DNA of 64,000 bases, from NCBI GenBank assembly GCA_943788505.1, contig CALSQR010000001.1, positions 1,240,001 through 1,304,000 of the forward strand. Direction: 5' to 3'. Every line of letters starts with the position of its first letter. Position 1 is the stretch's first letter. This document shows positions 29,191-37,365 of this stretch, in pieces. The notes under the pieces are model-generated. The model was not told the origin of the DNA. It was given only the letters and a program-made list of their open reading frames with translations, and ran no database searches. Source of the stretch: an uncultured bacterium. GTDB lineage: Bacteria; Bacteroidota; Rhodothermia; Rhodothermales; UBA10348. Made by a program: the position numbers and the translations under genes.

Positions 29191-29450
29191 CTCAGACTTT
29201 TCTGATTTTGAAATAGAGTCAGGGTAATCTCGTGAGGGCTGATTCGAACGATGGGCCGTTCCAGAAGATTCCAGACCTATACGAAGGTTATATCAAGTGA
29301 CAGAGCCGCGTTGCTTCTCCCTATCTAGAAGCGTATTTTTCGGGCTTACGTGCCTCGCCGGCCTCGTTTCCTGACTTCGGCTATGCATGTTGGCGGAAGT
29401 AGGTATTTGCCTATTCCGGTTTTAACCATCCACTTTCAGGAGAACAGATT

Positions 29451-29687
29451 ATGTCCGATATCGCAGCCAAGGTAAAGTCGATCATCGTCGAAAAATTGGG
29501 CGTTGATGAAGCAGATATTAACGATGACGCATCGTTCACCAATGATCTAGGCGCAGACTCCCTTGACACGGTCGAACTGATCATGGAATTCGAAAAAGAA
29601 TTCGATCTGACCATCCCCGACGAGGATGCCGAAAAAATCGCCACTGTTGGTGATGCAGTTACCTACCTCAGTGATAAAGCAGCCTAA
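29451..29687 (+). CDS. acpP: Acyl carrier protein
   Basis: A 78-residue acidic protein with the phosphopantetheine attachment site [17 protein letters not shown] (Ser38 or close). It carries growing acyl chains in type II fatty acid synthesis. A good Shine-Dalgarno, AGGAG at 29438-29442, precedes the ATG. fabF follows after 55 bases, giving the common acpP-fabF pair; rnc, which often comes next, is not here. Confidence 0.98.
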   Translation: MSDIAAKVKSIIVEKLGVDEADINDDASFTNDLGADSLDTVELIMEFEKEFDLTIPDEDAEKIATVGDAVTYLSDKAA

Positions 29688-29742
29688 GCGCTTGTGAGCT
29701 GATCGTTTCCCTCATTTCCCTCCGTAAAACACGAAGATTGGC

Positions 29743-31002
29743 ATGAGTCGAACTACTCGCAGGGTAGTCGTCACAGGCATGGGCGCCTTGACTCCTATCG
29801 GTAATGACCCGAATTCTTTCTGGTCAGCTATGATGGAAGGCAAAAGCGGCGCTGCGCCTATAACCTACTTCGACACGGAAGAGTATGCCACGAAGTTCGC
29901 TTGCGAACTGAAAGGGTTTGATGCCCCGGCACTTCTCGATCGCAAGATTGCACGCCGACTCGACCCGTTCTGTCAGTATGCAATGGTCGTTGCCGACCAA
30001 GCGTTGGCAGACGCTGGGATTGATTCGTCCGCACTTTCGACTGAGCAACAGGAGCGCATTGGAGTGATCTACGGATCTGGAATCGGTGGACTTCAGGTTC
30101 TGTTCGATCAGGCTCAAATCCTGGTTAATGATGGACCCAGACGTGTTTCGCCATTCTTCATTCCAATGATGATTCCCGATATCGCCGCCGGGCAGATTTC
30201 GATTCGTCATGGACTGAGGGGACCTAACTATTCCTGTGTCTCCGCTTGTGCAACAGGTAACAATAACATTGGGGATGCTTTCATGTTGATCCGTTTAGGT
30301 CACATGGACGCAGCCATAACAGGTGGAAGCGAAGCAAGCATTTCCGAGCTAGGAGTGGGTGGCTTCAACGCATTGAAGGCTCTCTCGACTAGAAACGACG
30401 ACCCACAAGGAGCCTCCAGGCCGTTTGATGGATCGAGAGACGGCTTTGTGTTAGGGGAAGGTGCAGGTGCTCTGTTTGTCGAGGAACTCGAGCATGCCAA
30501 GGCAAGGGGAGCTCGCATTTATGCAGAGCTTCTAGGTGTGGGTATGAGCGGAGATGCCCATCACATCACAGCGCCTGATCCAAATGGACTGGGTGCTCGT
30601 AACGCGATGCTGGCATCAATCAGGGATGCTGGTATTGAGGCGACAGACGTAGACTACCTCAATATGCATGGCACATCTACAGGACTCGGAGATATTGCCG
30701 AGACGAATGCCATTAAGAGCGTCTTTGGTGATCACGCCTACAAGATGAATGTCTCGTCAACCAAGAGTATGACGGGGCACCTGCTTGGCGCGGCCGGTGC
30801 TGTAGAGGCCATTGCGGCCATTGGAGCTTTGACGCACCAAACGATCCCTCCTACCATCAACTTCAACACGCCAGATCCTGATTGCGACTTGAACTATACG
30901 TTCAACAAACCAGTCAAGCGGGATGTGAATGTTGTGATGTCCAATGCCTTTGGCTTTGGCGGGCACAACACTAGCGTAGTCTTTGGGAAGTTCTCAGAGT
31001 AG
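29743..31002 (+). CDS. fabF: Beta-ketoacyl-ACP synthase II
   Basis: A 419-residue condensing enzyme. The catalytic cysteine is in SCVSACATGNNNIGDAF (about residue 167), and the two histidines are in NMHGTSTGLGD and KSMTGHLLGAAG. The C-terminal FGFGGHNTSVVFGKF motif is complete. It elongates acyl-ACP with malonyl-ACP in the cytoplasm. It is cotranscribed with acpP and converges with the parvulin lipoprotein gene. Length and all motifs are as expected. Confidence 0.98.
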   Translation: MSRTTRRVVVTGMGALTPIGNDPNSFWSAMMEGKSGAAPITYFDTEEYATKFACELKGFDAPALLDRKIARRLDPFCQYAMVVADQALADAGIDSSALSTEQQERIGVIYGSGIGGLQVLFDQAQILVNDGPRRVSPFFIPMMIPDIAAGQISIRHGLRGPNYSCVSACATGNNNIGDAFMLIRLGHMDAAITGGSEASISELGVGGFNALKALSTRNDDPQGASRPFDGSRDGFVLGEGAGALFVEELEHAKARGARIYAELLGVGMSGDAHHITAPDPNGLGARNAMLASIRDAGIEATDVDYLNMHGTSTGLGDIAETNAIKSVFGDHAYKMNVSSTKSMTGHLLGAAGAVEAIAAIGALTHQTIPPTINFNTPDPDCDLNYTFNKPVKRDVNVVMSNAFGFGGHNTSVVFGKFSE

Positions 31003-31066
31003 ATTCTCACGTCGTCGCACGTAGCTCCGAAAACGAATCGAGCCGGCCACGTACTCGCTGCTCTAT

Positions 31067-32791
31067 CTACTCTGTAGCGCGGAGCTCCCTTTTGAGCTGT
31101 TCCACGTTGAATATCTGATCGAATAAAGCCCCATTTACTTCGATGTTGGCTTTTTCGCGCAGTCTCGATACGAGCGCGTATTCTTGAGCCAACGGCCTCA
31201 GCTGATCTTCGACTAATTGCCGCTCATCCTCTGATGCCATGTCAATAAGTGTCAGACTCAATACGTTCAGGACACCCCAGCCCGTTCCTGTACCAATGAC
31301 CACGAGTGAATCTATTGGAGCATTCCGAACATGCTGTGCAAGTTCTGGAATGTCCATTAATAAGCGATCCCGCTCCTGAACCAATCCTGAGACCTTTTCG
31401 ATACTGAGGCGCCCTTCTACTAGAGCCTTTTTAACCAGTTGTGCCTCTGCCTCAGTTCCTGTAGGGAGCCAGTTGAAGTCTCCCCTAAATTGCTGTCGAC
31501 GATCCATTCCTTTTGCTTTGAGCGCCCTTTCGATGAGCTCAGCAGGTACGTCTGCCGTTTTATCCTGTCGTAGCAAGTCGCGCATCATCCGCGCCTGCAA
31601 CAGTAGCAGCTCCCTCTCCAGCAATGCATCTGCTACTGCATCGTCATATCCACGTTCTTGGCCCGCTTTCGCGAGTAGCTCGTTTCGCATAGCACGACCA
31701 ACTGAAGCCGCTGTTCTGCCTAGTGCTTCTTGAAAAGGAAGATCCTCTAACCAAAAAAGATACTCACCTGCTGTAAAGGGCAGGAGCTCCCCATCCCATT
31801 CATACGTAGCAAGAATCGTTTCTGGATTCATATTCAAATGCAAACTATCGATCTCAAATCGACTTTCGGTCGGCTGGACAATACGCGGTCGAGGGTTGAC
31901 CGTGTTCGCAAAATCTTGCAGCAAAGAATTGAGCGCAGTAATCGCATTTTGCTGTGCGACTACATTCAAATCTTCCATGAAAGCACGGACGAATTGATCT
32001 CCTTCAAGCCTCCGCTTTCGCAATCTAAATTGACTGGAGATCCCGTTTTTCTTCGTCTGGTACTCTGACTCAGTGATCAGGGGCTGTTGATATCGATCTT
32101 CAACCAAAATGATATGGTAGCCAAACCTGGAACGGATGGGCTCGCTGTACTCTCCTGCAGGCGTAGAGAATGCCGTTTCCGCGAATGCATCGTCTACGCT
32201 GAAATATTTAATGGGGCCGAGATATCCTGCAGAAGAGTCAAAGATAGCAGTCTGGTAGACTCGCTGCGCCTCATCAAGAAATGAAACACCACTTTCTAGG
32301 CGCTCCCACGATGCAGCGGCATCGACCGGGGAAAAGAAATACAGATGCCTTACCACTGCCTGATCTTTAGACCTAGCAAACGTTGATCGAAGCTCTTCTT
32401 CTGTCGGCGGTTCTAACGCAAGCAGGAATTCCTCATCAAAATAGCGTTCGGCTATGATGGACTTCTCTTCCCGCAGGGCAGTACGACGATAGACCTGCGC
32501 CGAGTCCAAGCGTTGCTGCTCAAATGACCCAGCCAAAAGCACTCCATCAATCAAATTCTCTAAATGGATACTCCGATTTTCAAGGGTGTCGTTTCCGCCC
32601 GTTTGAATCAGGAAATTGATATATGTCTGCTCAAACCAGGAAACAGTGATATCATGACCATCGACCGTGGCCAAAACGCGTGGATCTACGTCAATATCAG
32701 CTCCGGCAGACCCGCAGCCCGTGGCGCCAAAAATCAGTGACAAAAAAAAGGCAGTGACGAGCACTGCCTTTTGGAGGTGAAGATTCTTCAT
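31067..32791 (-). CDS. Parvulin-type peptidyl-prolyl isomerase lipoprotein (SurA/PrsA-like)
   Basis: A 574-residue exported protein. The signal sequence ends in the lipobox FGATGC with Cys26. A SurA-like N-terminal helical region follows (VDGHDITVSWFEQTYINFLIQTG), then a parvulin domain at about residues 140-245 (VRHLYFFSPVDAAASWERLESGVSFLDEAQ ... GYLGPI ... SEPIRSRFGYHIILVEDR). The remaining 300 residues are helical and probably chaperone-like. It should help fold outer-membrane or exported proteins in the periplasm. It is the last gene of an operon with a PorV/PorQ protein, a large exported protein and a TonB receptor, 24 bases after the PorV gene. That placement suggests a dedicated chaperone for these barrels or cargo, which is inference. 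Confidence 0.85.
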   Translation of the reverse strand: MKNLHLQKAVLVTAFFLSLIFGATGCGSAGADIDVDPRVLATVDGHDITVSWFEQTYINFLIQTGGNDTLENRSIHLENLIDGVLLAGSFEQQRLDSAQVYRRTALREEKSIIAERYFDEEFLLALEPPTEEELRSTFARSKDQAVVRHLYFFSPVDAAASWERLESGVSFLDEAQRVYQTAIFDSSAGYLGPIKYFSVDDAFAETAFSTPAGEYSEPIRSRFGYHIILVEDRYQQPLITESEYQTKKNGISSQFRLRKRRLEGDQFVRAFMEDLNVVAQQNAITALNSLLQDFANTVNPRPRIVQPTESRFEIDSLHLNMNPETILATYEWDGELLPFTAGEYLFWLEDLPFQEALGRTAASVGRAMRNELLAKAGQERGYDDAVADALLERELLLLQARMMRDLLRQDKTADVPAELIERALKAKGMDRRQQFRGDFNWLPTGTEAEAQLVKKALVEGRLSIEKVSGLVQERDRLLMDIPELAQHVRNAPIDSLVVIGTGTGWGVLNVLSLTLIDMASEDERQLVEDQLRPLAQEYALVSRLREKANIEVNGALFDQIFNVEQLKRELRATE

Positions 32792-32815
32792 CCTTCAGAA
32801 TTCAGGTATACCCGA

Positions 32816-33877
32816 TTAAAAATAGATCCGGAAGTCGAATGTTTTCGTTTCGTCCAGCAGATCAAACGGAACGTACGCAAAATCAAAACCGAAGCGAGCG
32901 CCAGATACTTGGACATCTAGACCTGCTCCGTACGAGAGATGGCTATCAACGTTATCAAGAAATGCATCCTTGAAGCCCATCCGGGTATTGAACGCCATGT
33001 TGCGTGTGAAATACTTCAACTGCGCACCGAAGTCAGAGTTCAGATTGTTGTCATTCGTCTGGTGGGCATCGGCCAGAAGCATCAACTCGATATTCGAAGT
33101 AGAGATGGCTGGAATACCTACGCCCAATTTGAAAGAAATCGGCAGGTCCCAACGATCCATCCTGATGCGTGCAGGAATGCTTTCCGTACTTCCCGTGTTG
33201 GCCTCATCAAGGTCGATGTTGACTTCAGAGTTGATGCCGTCCATCTGCATCTTGCCGCCAAAGTTCATGATGGAGGCCGCGATCTGGGCCCCATTCAGGT
33301 AATCGGTGACAAGTACGAATCCAAAGTCGAAAGCAACGGTGGATGCAGACATATCCCGAATCGACTGCCGGACAAATTTGGTCGTTCCACCGAAGTAAAA
33401 CGACGGCGTTAAAGGCATTGAATAAGTAAGCCCGATACTTAGGTCCTGAGCACCGAATGTCTCCCCTGTGCCTTCAGGACTTGATACCGTCCGGACATCC
33501 ATGCGTCCGTAATCAACGGTCGAAAGGCTCAGGCCCAATACGCCGGTCGCCGTGATGGGCACTACAACCGCGAATGCATTGTAATCAATGTCAGCAATCC
33601 AGCTGTTGTTCGAGAACAGGACGCCACCACGCTGGCGCCCATTGAAAGCTCGAGCGGCTCCACCTGGGTTCCAGAAAAGAGCATCTGGACCTGTTGCAAT
33701 AGACGTATAAGCATGCCCCAGGGAGATGCCCTTTGCGCCAGCTCCCATGGTCAAGAAGGTCGCTGCGGTTGTACCGACTCTGCTTTGCGCATGGACTGGT
33801 GCCTGTGAGATGAGGCCCGCCAGGATGACAAGAAGAAAGAGGGAGCGGTTCACTAGGGTGAGGAATTTCATGTTCAT
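32816..33877 (-). CDS. PorV/PorQ family outer-membrane protein
   Basis: The ATG at 33877 gives a 353-residue protein with signal peptide to about residue 31 (APVHAQ). The mature start, GTTAATFLTMGAGAKGISLGHAYTSIATGPDALFWNPGGAAR, is the hallmark of the PorV/PorQ (UPF0164) family, and the rest is beta-barrel-like with an aromatic C-terminal residue (FRIYF). PorV in T9SS binds the sorting domains of cargo after translocation and shuttles them to the attachment machinery. This gene is 10 bases downstream of a large exported protein and in one operon with a TonB receptor, so it may serve that cargo specifically. An upstream TTG at 33904 would overlap the previous gene and lacks a ribosome site. 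Confidence 0.9.
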   Translation of the reverse strand: MNMKFLTLVNRSLFLLVILAGLISQAPVHAQSRVGTTAATFLTMGAGAKGISLGHAYTSIATGPDALFWNPGGAARAFNGRQRGGVLFSNNSWIADIDYNAFAVVVPITATGVLGLSLSTVDYGRMDVRTVSSPEGTGETFGAQDLSIGLTYSMPLTPSFYFGGTTKFVRQSIRDMSASTVAFDFGFVLVTDYLNGAQIAASIMNFGGKMQMDGINSEVNIDLDEANTGSTESIPARIRMDRWDLPISFKLGVGIPAISTSNIELMLLADAHQTNDNNLNSDFGAQLKYFTRNMAFNTRMGFKDAFLDNVDSHLSYGAGLDVQVSGARFGFDFAYVPFDLLDETKTFDFRIYF

Positions 33878-33883
33878 GATCGA

Positions 33884-33890
33884 CTCCTTA
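33884..33890 (-). promoter_or_regulatory. Shine-Dalgarno overlapping the upstream stop codon
   Basis: The minus strand reads TAAGGAG, in which TAA is the stop codon of the 1156-residue protein gene and AAGGAG is the ribosome site for the PorV/PorQ gene, 6 bases before its ATG. This fixes the start at 33877 and implies translational coupling of the two genes. Confidence 0.8.
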
Positions 33891-36800
33891 TTTAACGACG
33901 GCAAACTTGCCGACGAACTCCCCGATGCCCGGAGCTTTCACGTGATAGATGTACACCCCGAAGGCAATGTCCTGCAAGCCAGAAGTCTGCAGATCCCACT
34001 TGGCTGTTCCATTCGAGCCTATCCCATCATGTTCAATAGTATCGACAATCTCTCCACGTATGTTGAAGATCGAGATCGTGCACTGCTGAGGGAGATTGAT
34101 GAATTCGATTTGACGTTCGCCACGTCCGGAGATCTGGGACCGGCCCTCAAAGAGCGATCCACCCACATACGGGTTGGGCACGACGGCAATATCATCGAGC
34201 TCGTTCTTAGCCAGATCAGTATCAATCACTGAATTCTTCAGGGTGAACTGGAAGAAGTCTCCCGTCTGAAACTCTTTGATTGTTCGCATCCTTAGCACAT
34301 CCCCGGCCTTTGGAGCCACGGACGTTTCTCCATTTGGCACAGCAAACGTGATGCGGTGCCTGAACTTGTATTGGAAGCCCACTCGCTCGGCGACGATCAG
34401 TGCGTCCTCAGAGCCAAAGGCTTTATCTCCGTCTCGGTCTTCAATGAAAAGATGGACAACTGAATTGGACTTAAGATTGATCGCAAAAACAGGAATTGCC
34501 GTCCTCAAGAAAGTGAACCCGAAACGAGGAGGCATATAGGTCGAATCCGTCGGATTCACCCATCGAAGTTCGAAGTCATCCTGCGTGTGAAAAAACGCAC
34601 CTGTAGAATCCCTAGAGACAGTTGCCATCCAGTTGGTCTCAAACCCATCCAACAGCATCGCATTCAAGTCGACCAATTCGTTGGCTGTGCCGGCATTACT
34701 TACATATCCGGTCTGTTCAGCCTGGTACTCGATCACGCCTGGGTTGACTGGAATGTTATTGACCTCCACGACGAACCCGTCCACCATAGGAGACACAGGC
34801 ACCAAAGGCGATTTCTGAACTCTTACTTCGTTTGCTGCTACGTCGAAAATGTCATAAGCCGTAGTGACCTCCAGATCCGTTCCTGGATTGTCGTCTTCCT
34901 CGCTGTAAAAACGAACTCGGTACGGGCGGTCAGGCTCTACGTCAGACTCGTTGATCACTCGAACCAACAGAGACCCAGAGCCAAGTCCTTCCGTGACGCT
35001 ACTCAAATCCTCGTTCACATCTCCGTCTACGTACCCTGCAGGGCGAGACCGAGGAATCACGATGGCCGCATTATTTGAAACGCCCTGGATATTCCCAGCC
35101 AAATCAATCGAAATATTGAAAATGTTTTCCTGAGGGTCAATCGTAGGATCGCCCGTATCAGGGTCCGGAATACCGTGGTCGTAGGCGACCAAGGCGTAGT
35201 AGTACTTGACCCCGTTATTGACGTCTTCATCCACATAGTAATAGGAAAGACCCGAATCTGATCCCAGATCATACACGGCTTCACCTTCAAGCACGGTCAC
35301 GGGTCCTTTGAGTCCGTTGTCCAGATCCCATCTGGCGAGAGGCTTGTAGAACGTCGGGATGCCGTCAATATTTGAAATCACGCGTGAGTCAGATAGTAAC
35401 GGATCCGTGCCTTTGTACAACTTGAATCCTTCAAAGTCGAATGTTTGACTGAAGCGGTCAAAACTCGCAACAGCCACCGTATCCCATGTTAGAATAACTC
35501 GCTCATCGCCAGGAATGGCTGTGAGGGTTGGCATGAAGGGCGCCTGGGCGAAGTTATAGTCCGCATCGTAGATATTCTGGACCGTCCGTCTGTTCTTGAA
35601 GAAGTCTGATTCGTCCTCTCCAAAAATCCAGGCTGTCGAGAAGAAGTCCGTTGAACCTTCAACCAGGTTGACCGGGCCACTAACGAAAAGAAGGAACGGT
35701 TCAATATCAGCAGCGAAGTCATCGGCCGGCGTACCCAGTGGGAACTGAGCGTAGTTCAGAATGCGATCGAACATCCAGGTATCGTCCCTGAGGTTATCGC
35801 CGCTCTCGTAGAAAGGCCTGGCATTTAGGTCGAAGCCAGTCAAACCAATCTGGTCAGACTCATCGATGTCCAGCTCATCAAAGTTGGGCTCGCCTGGAGT
35901 TGGCATACCGTCCGCTTCTCCATCGTCGGGACCCGGATACTCAAGGTCAAATGGACCCTTTCCGTCTCGACCCACGTCATTGTTCACGAGCTCGCCAACA
36001 TCATACGAGCCATTCCCATTCGCATCGTCAAAACCCACCCAGTCCAAGTTCTCATCACCCGTAAACCAGCGCCCGGCCACATAGGCTGGACGTTCGGTGA
36101 CAGGTCCGTAATTGGCTTCGAAGTTCATCATGTCGTAGCCTGAGGCCATCGCTAGCGCAATGGCTGTCTGACCCGTGATGAGTTGACCGGGACCACCGAA
36201 GCGTTGCTCGTCGATCATGCCATCCTCATCATTGTCCAGTCCGTCTGATGCGCGGGACGGGCTTTCGAGGAACGCAAATCCGGTATAACCCAGGTCGTAG
36301 AGCGTTCCATCTTGACGCTGGCCAATTCCGTCCTGATCCCAACCGTATGTGATATCCTGTTGGGCGTCGAAGGCGGCATTTTCATCCCCTTCTTCGTTTC
36401 CGAGACCATAGTCCATGATCTGACCGAAGAACATTCCCTCATCGCCCGCTGCGTTGAACCGGTAGTTGGTTTCGCTTGTGTTGGTGATGCGGTAGATGAT
36501 GAACATCGCATCTTCAGCCAAGATATTTGCCCACTGGAAGAGACGCACTTTGGTACGCAAACCCATTCCACCTTTCGTGGAATCTGATGCTGAAGGGTAA
36601 AACACCCCCCACCGACTAAGCGGCTGCCCTGTTTCGGGATCTACGCTGTGTTCCAGATCCGAAAAGTCGTCAATCACATAAAACCCTTCCAGGTCAGCGT
36701 TAAATACACCCCGACCGAAGAAGCCATTCCACTGGTTGGACCAACCAGGATCGTCTGGGTTGTCTAGCCGATCTGGCCAGAATGATGGCCATGACGTTGG

Positions 36801-37358
36801 ATCATCACTTAGCGCTGGAGTCGGCTCTAGCTGACCGCGGCTATTGAAGCGCGTTTCATTATGGAAGCCATTGATGGGCAACCAACCCCAGAGGGAGCCA
36901 TCTGGACCAAGACGTTTACCGGCATCGCGGTAGGTTAGAATGACCGGGTTTACCAAAGTATCTGGGCGCCCATTGTAGAACGGCCATTTTGCCCTTTCTG
37001 CAGGAACTCGAGCTGACACCATGATACCGATACCATCGATATGTCGACCACCGATACCACGAGGCCAGACTCCCCAAGGAAGATCATTCCAGCGAGCCAG
37101 CTCACCGTGATTTCTAAAGTTGGTTTCGATCAGGTTGCCATCCAGGATCCCACGGGCAATCAGGGATTCCTGTCCGCGGTATTCATCCGGGATTTCTTGG
37201 GCAAATGATGTCGTTACAGCTACAGCCACCAGAAACATCACAACAGTGATGAACTTAGCAATGGCCGAGCTTTGCTTGAAGAAGGATGATTCCATCTTTA
37301 TTTGTCTGGATTCACAGCCGAGTGCTGTTTGGATATTGCTGTCCATAGATCGATTCAT
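33888..37358 (-). CDS. Large exported protein of a TonB/PorV operon, T9SS-like C-terminus
   Basis: A 1156-residue protein with a hydrophobic signal at about residues 33-53 (FITVVMFLVAVAVTTSFAQ). The first methionine codon at 37358 gives a long N-region; initiation at the Met of MESSFFKQSS (residue 22) is also possible. The middle contains several Asp/Asn-rich Ca-binding-like stretches (GLDNDEDGMIDE, DDANGNGSYDVGEL, DELDIDESDQIG), a fibronectin-III-like segment near 640-740, and at the end VVPNPYVGGSLFEG ... ISIFNIRGEIVDTIEHDG ... AFGVYIYHVKAPG ... KFAVVK, which resembles a T9SS sorting domain. It lies 7 bases after the TonB receptor and just before the PorV protein. I do not recognise a characterised family. 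It is probably a surface protein that works with the receptor. Confidence 0.75.
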   Translation of the reverse strand: MNRSMDSNIQTALGCESRQIKMESSFFKQSSAIAKFITVVMFLVAVAVTTSFAQEIPDEYRGQESLIARGILDGNLIETNFRNHGELARWNDLPWGVWPRGIGGRHIDGIGIMVSARVPAERAKWPFYNGRPDTLVNPVILTYRDAGKRLGPDGSLWGWLPINGFHNETRFNSRGQLEPTPALSDDPTSWPSFWPDRLDNPDDPGWSNQWNGFFGRGVFNADLEGFYVIDDFSDLEHSVDPETGQPLSRWGVFYPSASDSTKGGMGLRTKVRLFQWANILAEDAMFIIYRITNTSETNYRFNAAGDEGMFFGQIMDYGLGNEEGDENAAFDAQQDITYGWDQDGIGQRQDGTLYDLGYTGFAFLESPSRASDGLDNDEDGMIDEQRFGGPGQLITGQTAIALAMASGYDMMNFEANYGPVTERPAYVAGRWFTGDENLDWVGFDDANGNGSYDVGELVNNDVGRDGKGPFDLEYPGPDDGEADGMPTPGEPNFDELDIDESDQIGLTGFDLNARPFYESGDNLRDDTWMFDRILNYAQFPLGTPADDFAADIEPFLLFVSGPVNLVEGSTDFFSTAWIFGEDESDFFKNRRTVQNIYDADYNFAQAPFMPTLTAIPGDERVILTWDTVAVASFDRFSQTFDFEGFKLYKGTDPLLSDSRVISNIDGIPTFYKPLARWDLDNGLKGPVTVLEGEAVYDLGSDSGLSYYYVDEDVNNGVKYYYALVAYDHGIPDPDTGDPTIDPQENIFNISIDLAGNIQGVSNNAAIVIPRSRPAGYVDGDVNEDLSSVTEGLGSGSLLVRVINESDVEPDRPYRVRFYSEEDDNPGTDLEVTTAYDIFDVAANEVRVQKSPLVPVSPMVDGFVVEVNNIPVNPGVIEYQAEQTGYVSNAGTANELVDLNAMLLDGFETNWMATVSRDSTGAFFHTQDDFELRWVNPTDSTYMPPRFGFTFLRTAIPVFAINLKSNSVVHLFIEDRDGDKAFGSEDALIVAERVGFQYKFRHRITFAVPNGETSVAPKAGDVLRMRTIKEFQTGDFFQFTLKNSVIDTDLAKNELDDIAVVPNPYVGGSLFEGRSQISGRGERQIEFINLPQQCTISIFNIRGEIVDTIEHDGIGSNGTAKWDLQTSGLQDIAFGVYIYHVKAPGIGEFVGKFAVVK

Positions 37359-37365
37359 GCCTTCC

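Noticed and set aside
29235-29275. tRNA-like TTCGAATC stretch
   Set aside because: The flanks do not form a T-arm or acceptor stem and no anticodon arm can be drawn.
29191-29300. Possible SAM riboswitch upstream of metK
   Set aside because: None of the conserved core sequences of SAM-I, SAM-II or SAM-IV can be found on the minus strand in this gap.
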